Counted from the first letter of the stretch, positions 1 through 8,710 are shown. The stretch: 64,000 bases of DNA from Pseudolabrys sp. (GCA_030655215.1 JAURVZ010000061.1:1-64000); one strand, 5' to 3'. Notes: generated by a model from the letters alone, not told the origin. Numbers and translations are program-made.

Positions 1-11
1 ACATGAGAAAA

Positions 12-32
12 GATTTCAGTGGTACTGAAATC
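12..32. repeat. 21-bp perfect inverted repeat
   Basis: Nine-base arms (GATTTCAGT and ACTGAAATC) match perfectly around a GGT centre. There is no T tract, so this looks more like a protein binding site than a terminator. It lies at the window edge and the neighbouring gene on the left is not visible. Confidence 0.5.
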
Positions 33-48
33 AGACAGCTTTACCGTC

Positions 49-148
49 ATGCTCGGGCTTGACCCGAGCATCTCAGGCCGGATGAGGCTCCGGTCGGCGC
101 TTTATTGTCCTGAGATTCTCGGGGCTCCGCTACGCTTCGCCCGAGAAT
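49..148. repeat. Two palindromic intergenic repeats downstream of aroC
   Basis: The first palindrome (49-71) has arms ATGCTCGGG and CCCGAGCAT around CTTGA. The second (115-148) has arms ATTCTCGGG and CCCGAGAAT. Related GGCCGGG or GCCCGG palindromes recur at 26803, 39075 and 49769 in this window, always between genes. They resemble dispersed REP-like elements of Rhizobiales and may also end aroC transcription. Confidence 0.6.
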
Positions 149-159
149 GACGCCTGTCG

Positions 160-1275
160 TCACTGTCCGAACGGCCAACGCGGCTCGATCACGCCGACCT
201 GCGCGCGATGGCGCAAGAACTGGTCGGCCAGCACGCAGGCGACCATGGCTTCGCCGACCGGCACGGCCCGGATGCCGACGCAGGGGTCATGCCGGCCCTT
301 GGTGAACATCTCGGTCTCGCCGCCGGTGCGGTTCACCGTGGCGCGGGGCGACAGGATCGACGAGGTCGGCTTGACGGCAAAGCGGGTGACGATCGCCTGC
401 CCGGTCGAGATGCCGCCAAGAATGCCGCCAGCATGGTTTGACAGGAAGCGCGGCTTGCCCTCATTGCCCATGCGCATTTCGTCGGCATTGTCTTCGCCAA
501 CCATTGACGCGGTCTCGAAGCCATCGCCGATCTCGACGCCTTTGACGGCATTGATGCTCATCAGCGCGCCGGCAATGTCGGCATCGAGCTTGGCATAGAC
601 CGGCGCGCCGAGACCGGCCGGCACGCCTTCAGCAATCACCTCGATCACTGCACCAACCGATGAGCCGGACTTGCGAATGCCATCGAGATATTGCTCGTAA
701 AATTTCGCCTGCACCGGGTCGGGGCAGAAGAACGGGTTGTTGTCGACCTCGTTCCAGTCCCAGCGCGCACGATCGATCTTGTGCGGCCCCATTTGCACCA
801 GCGCCGCACGCACCGAAAGGCCGGGCACGATCTTGCGCGCCACAGCCCCGGCAGCCACGCGCACAGCGGTTTCGCGCGCAGACGAACGCCCGCCGCCGCG
901 ATAATCAGTGATGCCGTATTTGACGTCATAGGCATAGCCGGCATGGCCCGGCCGGTATTTGTCTTTGATGTCGCCGTAATCCTTGGAGCGCTGATCGACA
1001 TTCTCGATCAGCAGCATGATCGGGGTGCCGGTCGTGACCTGGACGCCGTCTTCGCCGGTGAACACGCCGGACAAGATCTTGACCGCGTCCGGCTCCTGCC
1101 GCTGCGTCGTGAACCGCGACTGGCCGGGGCGGCGCTTGTCGAGATGAACCTGGATGTCGGCCTCGGTCAGCGGAATGCGCGGCGGGCAGCCATCGACCAC
1201 GCAGCCGATCGCCGCCCCGTGGCTTTCGCCGAAGCTGGTGAACCGGAAAAGGTGGCCGAAGGTATTGAACGACAT
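160..1275 (-). CDS. aroC: Chorismate synthase
   Basis: Converts 5-enolpyruvylshikimate-3-phosphate to chorismate, the last step of the shikimate pathway, using reduced FMN; it acts in the cytoplasm. The 371 residues match the usual length. The N-terminal signature GESHG lies at about residues 17-21, and the FMN-binding signatures [14 protein letters not shown] and [12 protein letters not shown] follow in mid-protein. It is the last gene of a minus-strand run with the histidine phosphatase gene (45-bp gap) and fabI, an order I recall from other Rhizobiales. The start ATG precedes the conserved [10 protein letters not shown] segment, so the start is secure. Confidence 0.97.
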   Translation of the reverse strand: MSFNTFGHLFRFTSFGESHGAAIGCVVDGCPPRIPLTEADIQVHLDKRRPGQSRFTTQRQEPDAVKILSGVFTGEDGVQVTTGTPIMLLIENVDQRSKDYGDIKDKYRPGHAGYAYDVKYGITDYRGGGRSSARETAVRVAAGAVARKIVPGLSVRAALVQMGPHKIDRARWDWNEVDNNPFFCPDPVQAKFYEQYLDGIRKSGSSVGAVIEVIAEGVPAGLGAPVYAKLDADIAGALMSINAVKGVEIGDGFETASMVGEDNADEMRMGNEGKPRFLSNHAGGILGGISTGQAIVTRFAVKPTSSILSPRATVNRTGGETEMFTKGRHDPCVGIRAVPVGEAMVACVLADQFLRHRAQVGVIEPRWPFGQ

Positions 1276-1320
1276 GAGGGTTTGGTACCGCGCAGCCCTG
1301 CGGGGGTCAAATCAAAGGAA

Positions 1321-1920
1321 TTACGCGTATCGCGTGAGCTTATCGCCCTGAAACACGTAAACTTCGCCTTGGATGATGTCGATCAAAGGCGCCACGGCCG
1401 GTTTAGCAACGCCGAGGCAGGCCATCAGCCCGCGGCAGGTGCCACCATGCGAGGTGACGACCACGTCAGCGTCGAGGCTGTCGTACCAGGATTTCATGCG
1501 GTGCGAGCACATCTCGTAGCTTTCGCCGCCCGGCGGCACGAAATGCCATTTGTCATGCTCACGCTGCGAAATACGCGCCGGGTCGTTCTGGTGCAACAGC
1601 GCGATGGTCGAGCCTTCCCAGTCGCCGAAGGCGATCTCGGCCAGCCGTGGATCGCGAATGTAACCGCGCGCCGGCAGTCCCATCGCCGTGCGCGCCAACT
1701 CCATTGTCTCGGTGGCGCGCTGCAACGGGCTTGAGGTGTAATAGATGCTGAGCGGATCGCGGCCTTCGCGCGCGAAAATATCGAGCAGCAGTTTGCCGCA
1801 ATGGCTGGCCTGGCCCCTGCCCTTGTCGTTCAGCGGAATGTCGCGATGGCCCTGCAGCCGTCCGGCCACGTTCCAATCGGTCTCGCCGTGACGGATGAAG
1901 TAGACCGTCGGCGCGCTCAT
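1321..1920 (-). CDS. Histidine phosphatase family protein (phosphoglycerate mutase-like)
   Basis: A 199-residue member of the histidine phosphatase superfamily. The catalytic RHGET motif is at residues 10-14, followed by the typical GRLQGH segment, and the second catalytic histidine is in TSHGGTCRG near residue 160. Family members include cofactor-dependent phosphoglycerate mutases and broad phosphatases such as GpmB or CobC; the sequence alone does not fix the substrate. It lies between fabI and aroC on the same strand, 45 bp upstream of aroC, and is probably cotranscribed with it. No signal peptide is seen, so it should be cytoplasmic. Confidence 0.9.
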   Translation of the reverse strand: MSAPTVYFIRHGETDWNVAGRLQGHRDIPLNDKGRGQASHCGKLLLDIFAREGRDPLSIYYTSSPLQRATETMELARTAMGLPARGYIRDPRLAEIAFGDWEGSTIALLHQNDPARISQREHDKWHFVPPGGESYEMCSHRMKSWYDSLDADVVVTSHGGTCRGLMACLGVAKPAVAPLIDIIQGEVYVFQGDKLTRYA

Positions 1921-1930
1921 TTTGAATTGC

Positions 1931-1975
1931 GCATGATCTGATCCGAAAACCGGTATCCACTTTTCGGGATCATGC
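1931..1975. repeat. Rhizobiales-type palindromic element
   Basis: Arms GCATGATC (1931-1938) and GATCATGC (1968-1975) enclose a core that reads CCGAAAACCGG then CCACTTTTCGGG, which can itself pair. From memory, this arrangement is very common between genes in Rhizobiales. It fills the 59-bp gap between fabI and the phosphatase gene, so any fabI operon transcript would carry it as a hairpin. Confidence 0.65.
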
Positions 1976-1979
1976 GAGT

Positions 1980-2792
1980 TTACTTGACCGTGAAGTCCGG
2001 AGCATCCGGGTGTTTGATGCCAACGACATGATAGCCGGCGTCGACATGCTGAATTTCGCCGGTGACGCCGCTCGAGAGATCCGACAGAAAGAACACGCCG
2101 GCTTTGCCGACATCTTCCAAGGTCACGTTGCGGCGTAGCGGCGTGTTGTACTCATTCCATTTCAGTATATAGCGGAAGTCGCCAATGCCCGACGCCGCCA
2201 AAGTCTTGATCGGCCCCGCTGAAATCGCGTTGACGCGGATATTCTTGACGCCGAGATCGGCCGCCATATAGCGCACCGAGGATTCCAGCGCCGCCTTGGC
2301 CAGGCCCATGACGTTGTAATGCGGCATCCACTTTTCGGCGCCGTAATAGGTCAATGTCAGCATCGAGCCGCCATTGGTCATCAGCTTCTCGGCGCGCTGT
2401 GCGATGGCCGTGAACGAATAGCAGCTGATCAACATGGTCTTGGTGAAGTTTTCTTCCGTTGTGTCGACATAGCGGCCGTCGAGCTGATCCTTGTCCGAGA
2501 AGGCAATGGCGTGGACGATGAAATCCAGCGAGCCCCAGGCCTGCTGCACCTGCGCGAAAACCGCGTCGAGCGAGGCCGGATCGGTGACGTCGCAATGGCC
2601 GACGACCAGCCCGTCGACTTCCTCAGCCAAAGGTTCGACCCGCTTCTTCAGCGCGTCGCCCTGATAGGTAAAGGCGAGATCGGCGCCATGGTCGCGGCAG
2701 GCCTTGGCAATGCCCCAGGCGATCGAGCGGTTATTGGCGACGCCCATGATCAGCCCGCGTTTGCCGCGCATCAGACCTGAGATTTCAGCCAT
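1980..2792 (-). CDS. fabI: Enoyl-[acyl-carrier-protein] reductase (NADH) FabI
   Basis: Catalyses the last reduction of the fatty acid elongation cycle, from trans-2-enoyl-ACP to acyl-ACP. The 270-residue protein has the FabI version of the Rossmann dinucleotide motif (GLIMGVANNRSIAWG, about residues 12-26) and the YNVMGLAKAALE segment carrying the Tyr-x6-Lys catalytic pair. An upstream in-frame codon at 2864 would add 24 residues, but the ATG at 2792 has a GAGG ribosome site 6 bases ahead and starts just before the conserved region, so I use it. It is divergent from the sigma factor gene and begins the fabI - phosphatase - aroC run. Confidence 0.95.
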   Translation of the reverse strand: MAEISGLMRGKRGLIMGVANNRSIAWGIAKACRDHGADLAFTYQGDALKKRVEPLAEEVDGLVVGHCDVTDPASLDAVFAQVQQAWGSLDFIVHAIAFSDKDQLDGRYVDTTEENFTKTMLISCYSFTAIAQRAEKLMTNGGSMLTLTYYGAEKWMPHYNVMGLAKAALESSVRYMAADLGVKNIRVNAISAGPIKTLAASGIGDFRYILKWNEYNTPLRRNVTLEDVGKAGVFFLSDLSSGVTGEIQHVDAGYHVVGIKHPDAPDFTVK

Positions 2793-2958
2793 TTCCGTCC
2801 TCGTGATCGCCGGCCGGGAGCCGGTCGGCACCGTATGGCATAGGGTGTTATGACCATCAAGCAAAGCGGCGCCGTCTGGCCAAATCGGTGTTAATTCGCT
2901 GGGATTCCGGGAATATTTTGCCCGCCGGGTGGTTTACCCTCCCATCAGGGAGAGCCAT

Positions 2959-3450
2959 GTGGCCACGTTCCGGCAAAGCGTTGAGCTGACGATTCCCGCT
3001 TTGCGCCGCTATGCGCGGGCGCTGACGCGCGACGCCGACATTGCCGACGACCTGGTGCAGGACACTTTGGTACGCGCCTTGCGTTCCGAGCATCTGTTTC
3101 TCGGCGGCGATGTGCGCAGCTGGCTGTACACGATCCTGACCAATTTGAACCGGAACCGGCTGCGGTCTCTGTCGCGGCGGCCCTCGATCTCCTCGATCGA
3201 GGAAAACGACGCGCCGGACATGGCCGGTCCGGAATCAGGCGCTCGCGACATTCAGCGGGCGCTGGCCAGTCTGGTCGAGGACCAGCGCCACGCGCTGCTG
3301 CTCGTCGTGCTCGAAGGCTTGAGCTACCGCGAGGTTGCCGATGTGCAGGGCGTGCCGATCGGCACGGTGATGTCGCGGCTGGCGCGGGCGCGGGCACAAA
3401 TAAAGAGTTTTCTGGACGGCGAGCGCCCGGCGCTCCGCCGGGTGAAATGA
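2959..3450 (+). CDS. ECF-type RNA polymerase sigma factor
   Basis: A short sigma-70 family protein of about 163 residues with only regions 2 and 4, typical of the extracytoplasmic-function group. Region 2 is seen in DIADDLVQDTLVRALR and region 4 in EGLSYREVADVQGVPIGTV with the following RLARAR recognition-helix segment. I place the start at GTG 2959 because AGGGAG lies 6 bases upstream; an earlier GTG at 2929 would add ten residues without a good ribosome site. The next gene, 24 bp downstream, is a membrane anti-sigma factor, so the pair is a sensing unit. It is not EcfG itself as far as I can see, because no nepR or phyR gene is adjacent. Confidence 0.88.
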   Translation: MATFRQSVELTIPALRRYARALTRDADIADDLVQDTLVRALRSEHLFLGGDVRSWLYTILTNLNRNRLRSLSRRPSISSIEENDAPDMAGPESGARDIQRALASLVEDQRHALLLVVLEGLSYREVADVQGVPIGTVMSRLARARAQIKSFLDGERPALRRVK

Positions 3451-3474
3451 GAGAGAAGCCATGAGGCTGAAATC

Positions 3475-4302
3475 ATGACCGACCGCGAGACACATGTGAC
3501 CGAGGACGAGTTGCACGCTTTCGTCGACGGCGAATTGCCGGCCGACCGGAGGGAGACCGTCAGTGCCTGGCTGGCCGGCAATCCCGAGCAGGCCGCCCTC
3601 GTCGCCGCCTGGCGCGCGCAGGCCGACAGTATCCGCGCCCGCTATGGCGATGTCGTCAACGAGCCGGTGCCGGAACGGCTGCAACTCGACCGGATCATCA
3701 AGAACGACATCACGACCGCCCGTGGCGGCGCCTGGACATCAATGGCGGCGGCGGCGGTGTTGCTGGCTTTCGCCGCCGGCGGCGGCGCCGGCTGGTATGC
3801 GCGCGCGGCCACGACGCCAGCGCCGGTCGCCATGGCGCCTGTGCCTGCCCCGGCGCCGATCGACACCTTCACCGCCGACGCGCTCGACGCCTACAAGCTT
3901 TACGTGGTCGAGGTCCGGCATCCGGTTGAGGTTCCGGGCACGGAAGTCGGCCATATGAAGCAGTGGCTGTCGAAGCGGGTTGGCCACGAGCTCAATATTC
4001 CCGATCTGCAATCGATCGGCCTGAAGCTGGTCGGCGGACGGCTGCTGCCCGGCCCGACGGGTGCTGCGGCGTTCTATATGTATGAAGGCCCCTCCGGCGA
4101 GCGCTTCACCATCTATTGCGGCAAGGCCGGCGGCCCGGAAACGGCGCTGCACTTCAAGAGCGGCGGACAGTTCGCCTCATTCACCTGGGTCGATGACAAG
4201 ATCGGCTATGTGGTGAGCGGCCCGGCCAACCGCGAACGGCTCGAGGCGGTGACAAAGACGGTCTACGAGCAGGTTGACAAGACGCCGGAGAAGAAGGGGT
4301 AA
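3475..4302 (+). CDS. Membrane-anchored anti-sigma factor
   Basis: Predicted to hold the ECF sigma factor encoded just upstream at the membrane until a signal arrives. The 275-residue protein starts with a zinc-finger-like anti-sigma segment (EDELHAFVDGELPADRRETV, about residues 9-28) but lacks the classical HxxxCxxC cysteines. A single membrane helix lies at about residues 86-107. The remaining 165 or so residues, after an Ala/Pro linker, should face the periplasm and contain a conserved-looking EVGHMKQWLSKRVGHELNIP stretch. The signal is unknown. The stop is 3 bp from the converging dnaJ-like gene. Confidence 0.85.
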   Translation: MTDRETHVTEDELHAFVDGELPADRRETVSAWLAGNPEQAALVAAWRAQADSIRARYGDVVNEPVPERLQLDRIIKNDITTARGGAWTSMAAAAVLLAFAAGGGAGWYARAATTPAPVAMAPVPAPAPIDTFTADALDAYKLYVVEVRHPVEVPGTEVGHMKQWLSKRVGHELNIPDLQSIGLKLVGGRLLPGPTGAAAFYMYEGPSGERFTIYCGKAGGPETALHFKSGGQFASFTWVDDKIGYVVSGPANRERLEAVTKTVYEQVDKTPEKKG

Positions 4303-4305
4303 AAG

Positions 4306-5316
4306 TTAGCCCAGATCCTTCCTCGGATCGTACGGCTTTTCGTCGCGCAGCTTCGTTGCCAGCTCTTTCAGCTCGTCGCTTGCTTTCTCCGGCAGCACGA
4401 CGCGCATGGTGACGAACAGATCGCCGGCGCCTTTTGCACCTTTGACCTTCAAGCCTTTGCCCTTAAGCCGGAAGGTACGGCTGGAATTGGTGTCCGGCGG
4501 AATCGCCAGTTCGACAGCGCCATCGAGCGTCGGCACGCGCACTTTGCCGCCGAGCACAGATTCATAAAGCGCGATCGGCAGGTCGATGCGAATGTCATCG
4601 CCATCGGTCTTGAACACCGCATGCGGTGCGACCGTGATGGTGATGATGACATCGCCGGCGCGGCCGGCCGGGCCCGCATAACCCTGCCCCTTGAGCCTGA
4701 TCTGCTGGCCGGTCGAAATGCCGGACGGGATCTTGACTTCGACCTCTTTGCCGGTCGGCAGATTGACGCGTGTGCTGGCGCCATTGGCCGCTTCCGGCAG
4801 CGTGATGGTCAGCGTGACCGCGATGTCGTGACCGCCGCCGACCGCCGACCCGAAATCCTCCGGCTCGAACTGATTGGTGTGGCCACGCTGGCCGCCGCCG
4901 GGCGAGGCCCGGCCGCCGAACATGCCGCGCAGCAGGTCCTCAAAACCGCCACCACCGGGCGCGCCACCGGCGCCGCCCCGGCGCTGGAAGCCATCACCGC
5001 CGAAGGAGAAACTTTCGAAGCCGCCGCCCTGACCGAAGCCACCGGCGCCGCCGAAGCCCGGCTGCGCGCCTTCAAAGCCGCCACGAAACCGCGGCTTACC
5101 CTCGGCGTCGATCTCGCCATTGTCGAAAGCCTTGCGCTTGTCGTCGTCGCCGACGATTTCATACGCAGCATTGAGCTCGGAAAAGCGCGAAGCGGCTTTT
5201 GCGTCGTGCTTGTTGGCGTCGGGATGAAGTTTTTTGGCAAGTTTGCGGTAGGCGGATTTGATATCCGCCGCGCTCGCACCCTTGGAAACCCCCAGAATGG
5301 TGTAGGGGTCGCGCAT
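4306..5316 (-). CDS. DnaJ-family co-chaperone (CbpA-like, no zinc finger)
   Basis: A J-domain co-chaperone that should stimulate DnaK ATPase and deliver clients. The J domain fills residues 1 to about 66 with the HPD motif in KKLHPDANK. A long Gly/Phe-rich linker (about residues 75-135) follows, then the two beta-sandwich client-binding domains and the dimerisation tail. The cysteine-rich zinc finger of true DnaJ is absent, as in CbpA. I chose ATG 5316 because GGAGAGG precedes it; a start 10 codons upstream has no support. It lies downstream of an RT0821-type lipoprotein gene on the same strand. Confidence 0.92.
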   Translation of the reverse strand: MRDPYTILGVSKGASAADIKSAYRKLAKKLHPDANKHDAKAASRFSELNAAYEIVGDDDKRKAFDNGEIDAEGKPRFRGGFEGAQPGFGGAGGFGQGGGFESFSFGGDGFQRRGGAGGAPGGGGFEDLLRGMFGGRASPGGGQRGHTNQFEPEDFGSAVGGGHDIAVTLTITLPEAANGASTRVNLPTGKEVEVKIPSGISTGQQIRLKGQGYAGPAGRAGDVIITITVAPHAVFKTDGDDIRIDLPIALYESVLGGKVRVPTLDGAVELAIPPDTNSSRTFRLKGKGLKVKGAKGAGDLFVTMRVVLPEKASDELKELATKLRDEKPYDPRKDLG

Positions 5317-5417
5317 CCTTCGCCTCTCCGTGAAAATTAGCCCCAAACGCCAGCGATTACTGGCGCACAGACCTTAATGTGGGGTTCCGAGGCGGCCGTT
5401 TCAACCGAGTGCGGCGC

Positions 5418-5933
5418 TTATGATCGCTTCCAGGCCTTCATCGAGCGGACTTCCCAGGCGGCGCCCTTGATCGGCTTGCATGCTTCGCCCTGCAGCCAGG
5501 CCTGCGCTTCGCCCTTGACGTAGCTGGCGAGGAAATCGTGGCAGGTAATGTCGCCCTGCTGATAGGCGGTGGCGATCGGCGTCACCGTACCGCGCGCGCC
5601 GGTCGCCGGGTTTTCCCAGGGCTGGCTGGAATCCTTGCGGCCGCGGGTGAGCACTTCCTTGGCCGCGACGCGGGCAAAGGCCAGATCGGCGGCTGGCGGC
5701 AGATCGTCGGACTGTTTCGAGCCTGGCGGCGGCGTGATTGAACCGGTGGTGTCTTTATCGTTCGAGGAAAACGCGCTGTCGAAGGACGAGGACAGGCTGC
5801 AGCCGGAGCAGCCGAGCGCCAAAGTGATCGCCAGCGCAACGCCACGCCATAGGCGCGGGTCCGCAACTCCACTATATAGGCTGGAACAGTGGAACTTCTG
5901 ACCGTTCTGCTGACTGGTCTTTTGACCGTTCAA
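5418..5933 (-). CDS. RT0821/Lpp0805-type surface lipoprotein
   Basis: A small lipoprotein with a hydrophobic signal segment ending in a lipobox-like LGCSGC. The mature part has a low-complexity linker ([10 protein letters not shown]) and a C-terminal domain with [15 protein letters not shown] and [19 protein letters not shown], which fits the RT0821/Lpp0805 surface antigen family. The start is uncertain: no ATG lies ahead of the lipobox. TTG at 5933 has GGAG 8 bases upstream, while an earlier TTG at 5972 overlaps the divergent pdxH start. Function is unknown; it is probably outer-membrane attached. It precedes the DnaJ gene by 101 bp. Confidence 0.75.
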   Translation of the reverse strand: MNGQKTSQQNGQKFHCSSLYSGVADPRLWRGVALAITLALGCSGCSLSSSFDSAFSSNDKDTTGSITPPPGSKQSDDLPPAADLAFARVAAKEVLTRGRKDSSQPWENPATGARGTVTPIATAYQQGDITCHDFLASYVKGEAQAWLQGEACKPIKGAAWEVRSMKAWKRS

Positions 5934-5948
5934 GCGAGCACTCCGACA

Positions 5949-6587
5949 ATGTCCGATACGACGCCAATTCAACGCACGATTAAGTTAACGACTGATTTCA
6001 CCGAGGCTGACGAGCCGATGCGGCTGTTTGCCGAATGGCTGACGGATGCGACGGCCTCCGAGCCGCGCGACCCGACGGCCATGACGGTTGCGACGGTTGA
6101 CCCGGACGGCATGCCCAATGCGCGGATGGTCTTGTTGAAGGGTGCGGATGAGCGGGGATTCGTTTTCTACACCAATGTGGACAGCCAAAAGGGGCAGGAG
6201 TTGGACTCGGCCGCCAAGGCCGCCCTCGTGTTCCACTGGAAGTCGCTGAACCGGCAGGTGCGCGTGCGCGGCACCGTCGAGCGCGTCACGGCGGACGAAG
6301 CCGACGCCTATTTCGCCTCGCGGCCGAAGCAGGCGCAGATCGGCGCCTGGGCCTCCAAGCAATCGCGGCCGCTGGAAAGCCGCCTCGCCTTCGAGAAAGC
6401 CATTGCCGTCAACGCCGCCAAGTACGCTCTCAGCACCGTGCCACGGCCGCCGAACTGGACCGGCTATCGCATTATCCCGAGCGCGATCGAATTCTGGCAC
6501 GACCGGCCGTTCCGCCTGCATGACCGGATTGTCTTCAAGCGCGCGTCGCCGGCCGATGCATGGTCCAAGACACGTCTTTATCCGTAA
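5949..6587 (+). CDS. pdxH: Pyridoxamine 5'-phosphate oxidase
   Basis: FMN-dependent oxidation of pyridoxine or pyridoxamine 5'-phosphate to pyridoxal 5'-phosphate, the last step of vitamin B6 synthesis and salvage. The 212 residues fit the family length. Seen are the FMN-binding segments ([40 protein letters not shown]), [11 protein letters not shown], and the C-terminal [10 protein letters not shown] segment with the RLYP end. The upstream reading from 5889 is excluded because the family begins near MSDTTPIQ. It is divergent from the lipoprotein gene and 42 bp ahead of an SDR gene. Confidence 0.95.
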   Translation: MSDTTPIQRTIKLTTDFTEADEPMRLFAEWLTDATASEPRDPTAMTVATVDPDGMPNARMVLLKGADERGFVFYTNVDSQKGQELDSAAKAALVFHWKSLNRQVRVRGTVERVTADEADAYFASRPKQAQIGAWASKQSRPLESRLAFEKAIAVNAAKYALSTVPRPPNWTGYRIIPSAIEFWHDRPFRLHDRIVFKRASPADAWSKTRLYP

Positions 6588-6629
6588 GCTATCTTCCGAG
6601 GCCCGCTTACACCCACACCAAGGACTGCA

Positions 6630-7382
6630 ATGCAGACGACGCCAACTAACCAGCCACGCCGCACTTTGCTCCTGACGGGCGCGAGCCGCGGCATTGGTCA
6701 TGCGACGGTGAAGCGTTTCTCCGCCGCTGGCTGGCGCGTCATCACCTGCTCACGGCATCCGTTTCCGGAGAACTGCCCGTGGGACGCGGGGCCGGAAGAT
6801 CACATCCAGGTCGATCTGTCGGATGTCGCCAACACCACGGCGGCGATTGCCGAGATCAAGAGCCGCCTCGCCGATGGCGAACTGCATGCGCTGGTCAACA
6901 ATGCGGCGATTTCGCCGAAGGCCGATGCCGGCAAAAGGCTCGGCTCCATCGATACCGACATCGCCACCTGGCAGCGCGTCTTCGCGGTGAATTTCTTTGC
7001 GCCGATCATGCTGGCGCGTGGTCTGGTCGATCAGCTCAAGGCTGCGAATGGTGCAGTCGTGAATGTGACGTCAATTGCCGGCTCGCGCGTGCATCCCTTC
7101 GCCGGTGCGGCCTATGCGACATCAAAGGCCGCCCTCGCCTCGCTAACCCGTGAAATGGCATCCGACTTCGGCCGGCTCGGCATTCGCGTCAATGCGATAG
7201 CGCCGGGCGAGATCGACACGGCTATTCTATCGCCGGGCACCGACAAGATCGTTGAGCAGATTCCGATGCAGCGTCTCGGCACACCGGATGAAGTGGCCAA
7301 GATCATTTATGTGCTGTGCACGGAAGCCAGCTCTTACGTGAACGGCGCCGAGATCCATATCAATGGCGGCCAGCACGTCTAG
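6630..7382 (+). CDS. SDR-family NAD(P)-dependent oxidoreductase
   Basis: A 250-residue short-chain dehydrogenase/reductase. The cofactor motif TGASRGIGH is near residue 16, NNAA near residue 90, and the catalytic Ser with YATSKAAL (Tyr-x3-Lys) near residues 145-165. The C-terminal part reads like a 3-oxoacyl-ACP reductase or glucose dehydrogenase-type member, but the substrate cannot be read from sequence. It follows pdxH and may be cotranscribed. Its stop shares the palindrome CTAG with the stop of the converging zinc-ribbon gene. Confidence 0.9.
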   Translation: MQTTPTNQPRRTLLLTGASRGIGHATVKRFSAAGWRVITCSRHPFPENCPWDAGPEDHIQVDLSDVANTTAAIAEIKSRLADGELHALVNNAAISPKADAGKRLGSIDTDIATWQRVFAVNFFAPIMLARGLVDQLKAANGAVVNVTSIAGSRVHPFAGAAYATSKAALASLTREMASDFGRLGIRVNAIAPGEIDTAILSPGTDKIVEQIPMQRLGTPDEVAKIIYVLCTEASSYVNGAEIHINGGQHV

Positions 7383-7543
7383 TGCACGGACGGGCCGGCA
7401 ATCGGCACGTGATCCTCGGTGATGAAGTCGACCTTGCAATAGCTGCACTTGAAAACATGCGTCTCCGGTGCGCCATCCTCCGATGGCAGAGTCCGGGACA
7501 TGTTCATGGATCGTCCGCAATTCGGACACAGCGGATTTTGCAT
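7379..7543 (-). CDS. Small zinc-ribbon-like protein
   Basis: A 54-residue protein with two Cys-x2-Cys knuckles, CPNCGR near the N-terminus and CSYCK about 25 residues later, which should bind one zinc ion. It has no membrane segment. I use ATG 7543, preceded by GAGAG, because it directly precedes the first knuckle; a start at 7621 adds a non-conserved-looking leader. The role is unknown. Confidence 0.7.
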   Translation of the reverse strand: MQNPLCPNCGRSMNMSRTLPSEDGAPETHVFKCSYCKVDFITEDHVPIAGPSVH

Positions 7544-7639
7544 CACGTTTCTCTCGTTATCTCTGCACACATAATGAGCGGGCTTTATCCGGGTTCCGTT
7601 AAACGGTGCGCTAAGCAACATATCTGCCCTCGCGCATAA

Positions 7640-7671
7640 AAAAGCGGGGCCACCCGTGAGGATGGCCCCGC
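7640..7671 (-). terminator. Rho-independent terminator of the GSP17M-like gene
   Basis: A 9-bp GC-rich stem (GCGGGGCCA at 7644-7652 with TGGCCCCGC at 7663-7671) is followed, reading on the minus strand, by six T residues (plus-strand AAAAAA at 7638-7643). It lies 24 bp after the stop of the gene at 7695. The other flank has TTTT, so it may work weakly in both directions. Confidence 0.85.
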
Positions 7672-7694
7672 AATTTTCGTCGTAGCGTCCGCTG

Positions 7695-8309
7695 CTAGTA
7701 CAGCGTGCGCTCCTTGATCACCTGCTCGCGGTTATACGGCGCGGCAGCCTCATCGTATTTCGTCCAGCCGGTCTTGCGATAGGCGATGGCGCGATCTTCG
7801 ATGCGCACGGCCGAGCGATCCATGATGCCCTGATAACGGACGGCATCGGCATCATCGACCTTCGCGCTCACCAGCGCGCCGCCACGGCGCAAGCCTTCGG
7901 CATAGACATCAGCTTCTTCGCTGCTGATACCCGCCTGCTGCGACAGGGCACCGATGATACCGCCAGTCGCACCGCCAGCGGCGGCGCCCGTCAGCGTAGC
8001 CACAAGCCAGCCGGCGGCAACGACCGGACCAACGCCCGGGATCGCCATCAAGCCCAGACCCGTCAGCAAGCCCACTGTACCGCCGGCAACCGCGCCGACC
8101 GAGCCACCCGCTGCCGCGCCTTCGGCGCGATCGTCGGTGCCGTCGAGATCGCGATCCGGGAACGTCTTGGTCTTTTCATCATACGAACCGTCGGCATTGC
8201 TGACGAGGATGCTGATGTCGCCATGGCTGACGCCAGCGGCTTCAAGCTCTTTCACCGCAGCGCGCGCATCGAGCTGATTGTTGTAAAGTCGCGAGATTGT
8301 CTTGGACAT
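7695..8309 (-). CDS. General stress protein 17M-like protein
   Basis: A 204-residue protein resembling the Bacillus general stress protein 17M (YflT) domain. The N-terminal part (SRLYNNQLDARAAVKELEAA, then GDISILVSN) is the alpha/beta fold that resembles an ACT-like fold. The middle (about residues 60-125) is a Gly/Ala-rich hydrophobic segment with glycine-zipper character that could insert in a membrane. The C-terminal half repeats the alpha/beta theme. It lies 46 bp after a secreted PepSY-like gene on the same strand, and both are probably transcribed from the EcfG-type promoter at 8711-8735. A strong terminator follows. Confidence 0.8.
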   Translation of the reverse strand: MSKTISRLYNNQLDARAAVKELEAAGVSHGDISILVSNADGSYDEKTKTFPDRDLDGTDDRAEGAAAGGSVGAVAGGTVGLLTGLGLMAIPGVGPVVAAGWLVATLTGAAAGGATGGIIGALSQQAGISSEEADVYAEGLRRGGALVSAKVDDADAVRYQGIMDRSAVRIEDRAIAYRKTGWTKYDEAAAPYNREQVIKERTLY

Positions 8310-8355
8310 GATGTTTCCTTTTGAATCAATTGAACCGGGCTTGCGTCACCAAATA

Positions 8356-8676
8356 TTATTTGGCGACGACATTACCCTGGAAGTCGACGCTCACGGCGAC
8401 CGACTTGCCGGACTGCTGGGCCTGGCCGCGCCAGACACCCGCTTCATCCTTTTTCAAGGCAGTCACAGCGGTGAAGCCCTTCGATTCGATCTGGGACTTT
8501 GCCTGGCCTTCAGTGAAGCTGTTGGCGCCAGCGACCGGCGCGCCTGGATTCGCAGTCGTATTCGGCGAATTGACAGCAGGCGTCTTTGCATCGGGATTGG
8601 CTGGCGGCGTGCCCTGTGCCAAAGCAGGCAACGAAGAGGCAAGCACAACTGCAAGAGTCATAAGTGTTCGGCGCAT
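8356..8676 (-). CDS. Small secreted PepSY-like protein
   Basis: A 106-residue exported protein. Residues 1-20 are a Sec signal peptide ending in ALA-Q. A Pro/Asn/Thr-rich linker follows, and the C-terminal 50 residues (GQAKSQIESKGFTAV, then DEAGVWRGQA and DFQGNVVAK) look like one PepSY-type repeat. I use ATG 8676, which has GGAG 8 bases upstream; an in-frame codon at 8709 lies inside the promoter leader. A perfect EcfG-type promoter sits 35 bp ahead, so the protein is likely an envelope component of the general stress response. Exact role unknown. Confidence 0.78.
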   Translation of the reverse strand: MRRTLMTLAVVLASSLPALAQGTPPANPDAKTPAVNSPNTTANPGAPVAGANSFTEGQAKSQIESKGFTAVTALKKDEAGVWRGQAQQSGKSVAVSVDFQGNVVAK

Positions 8677-8710
8677 GGATACTCCAATTTCTTGTTGGGT
8701 AGTGCGCAAG

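Noticed and set aside
731-755. GGAAC-N16-CGTT on the minus strand
   Set aside because: It lies inside the aroC coding region, far from any gene start, and about one such match is expected by chance in the window.
691-1734. 347-codon open frame antisense to aroC and the phosphatase gene
   Set aside because: Both genes on the other strand are clearly recognisable families; this is a GC-rich shadow frame without a ribosome site.
5883-5906. GGAAC...CGTT upstream of pdxH
   Set aside because: The spacer is 15 bases, not 16-17, so it does not fit the EcfG consensus.
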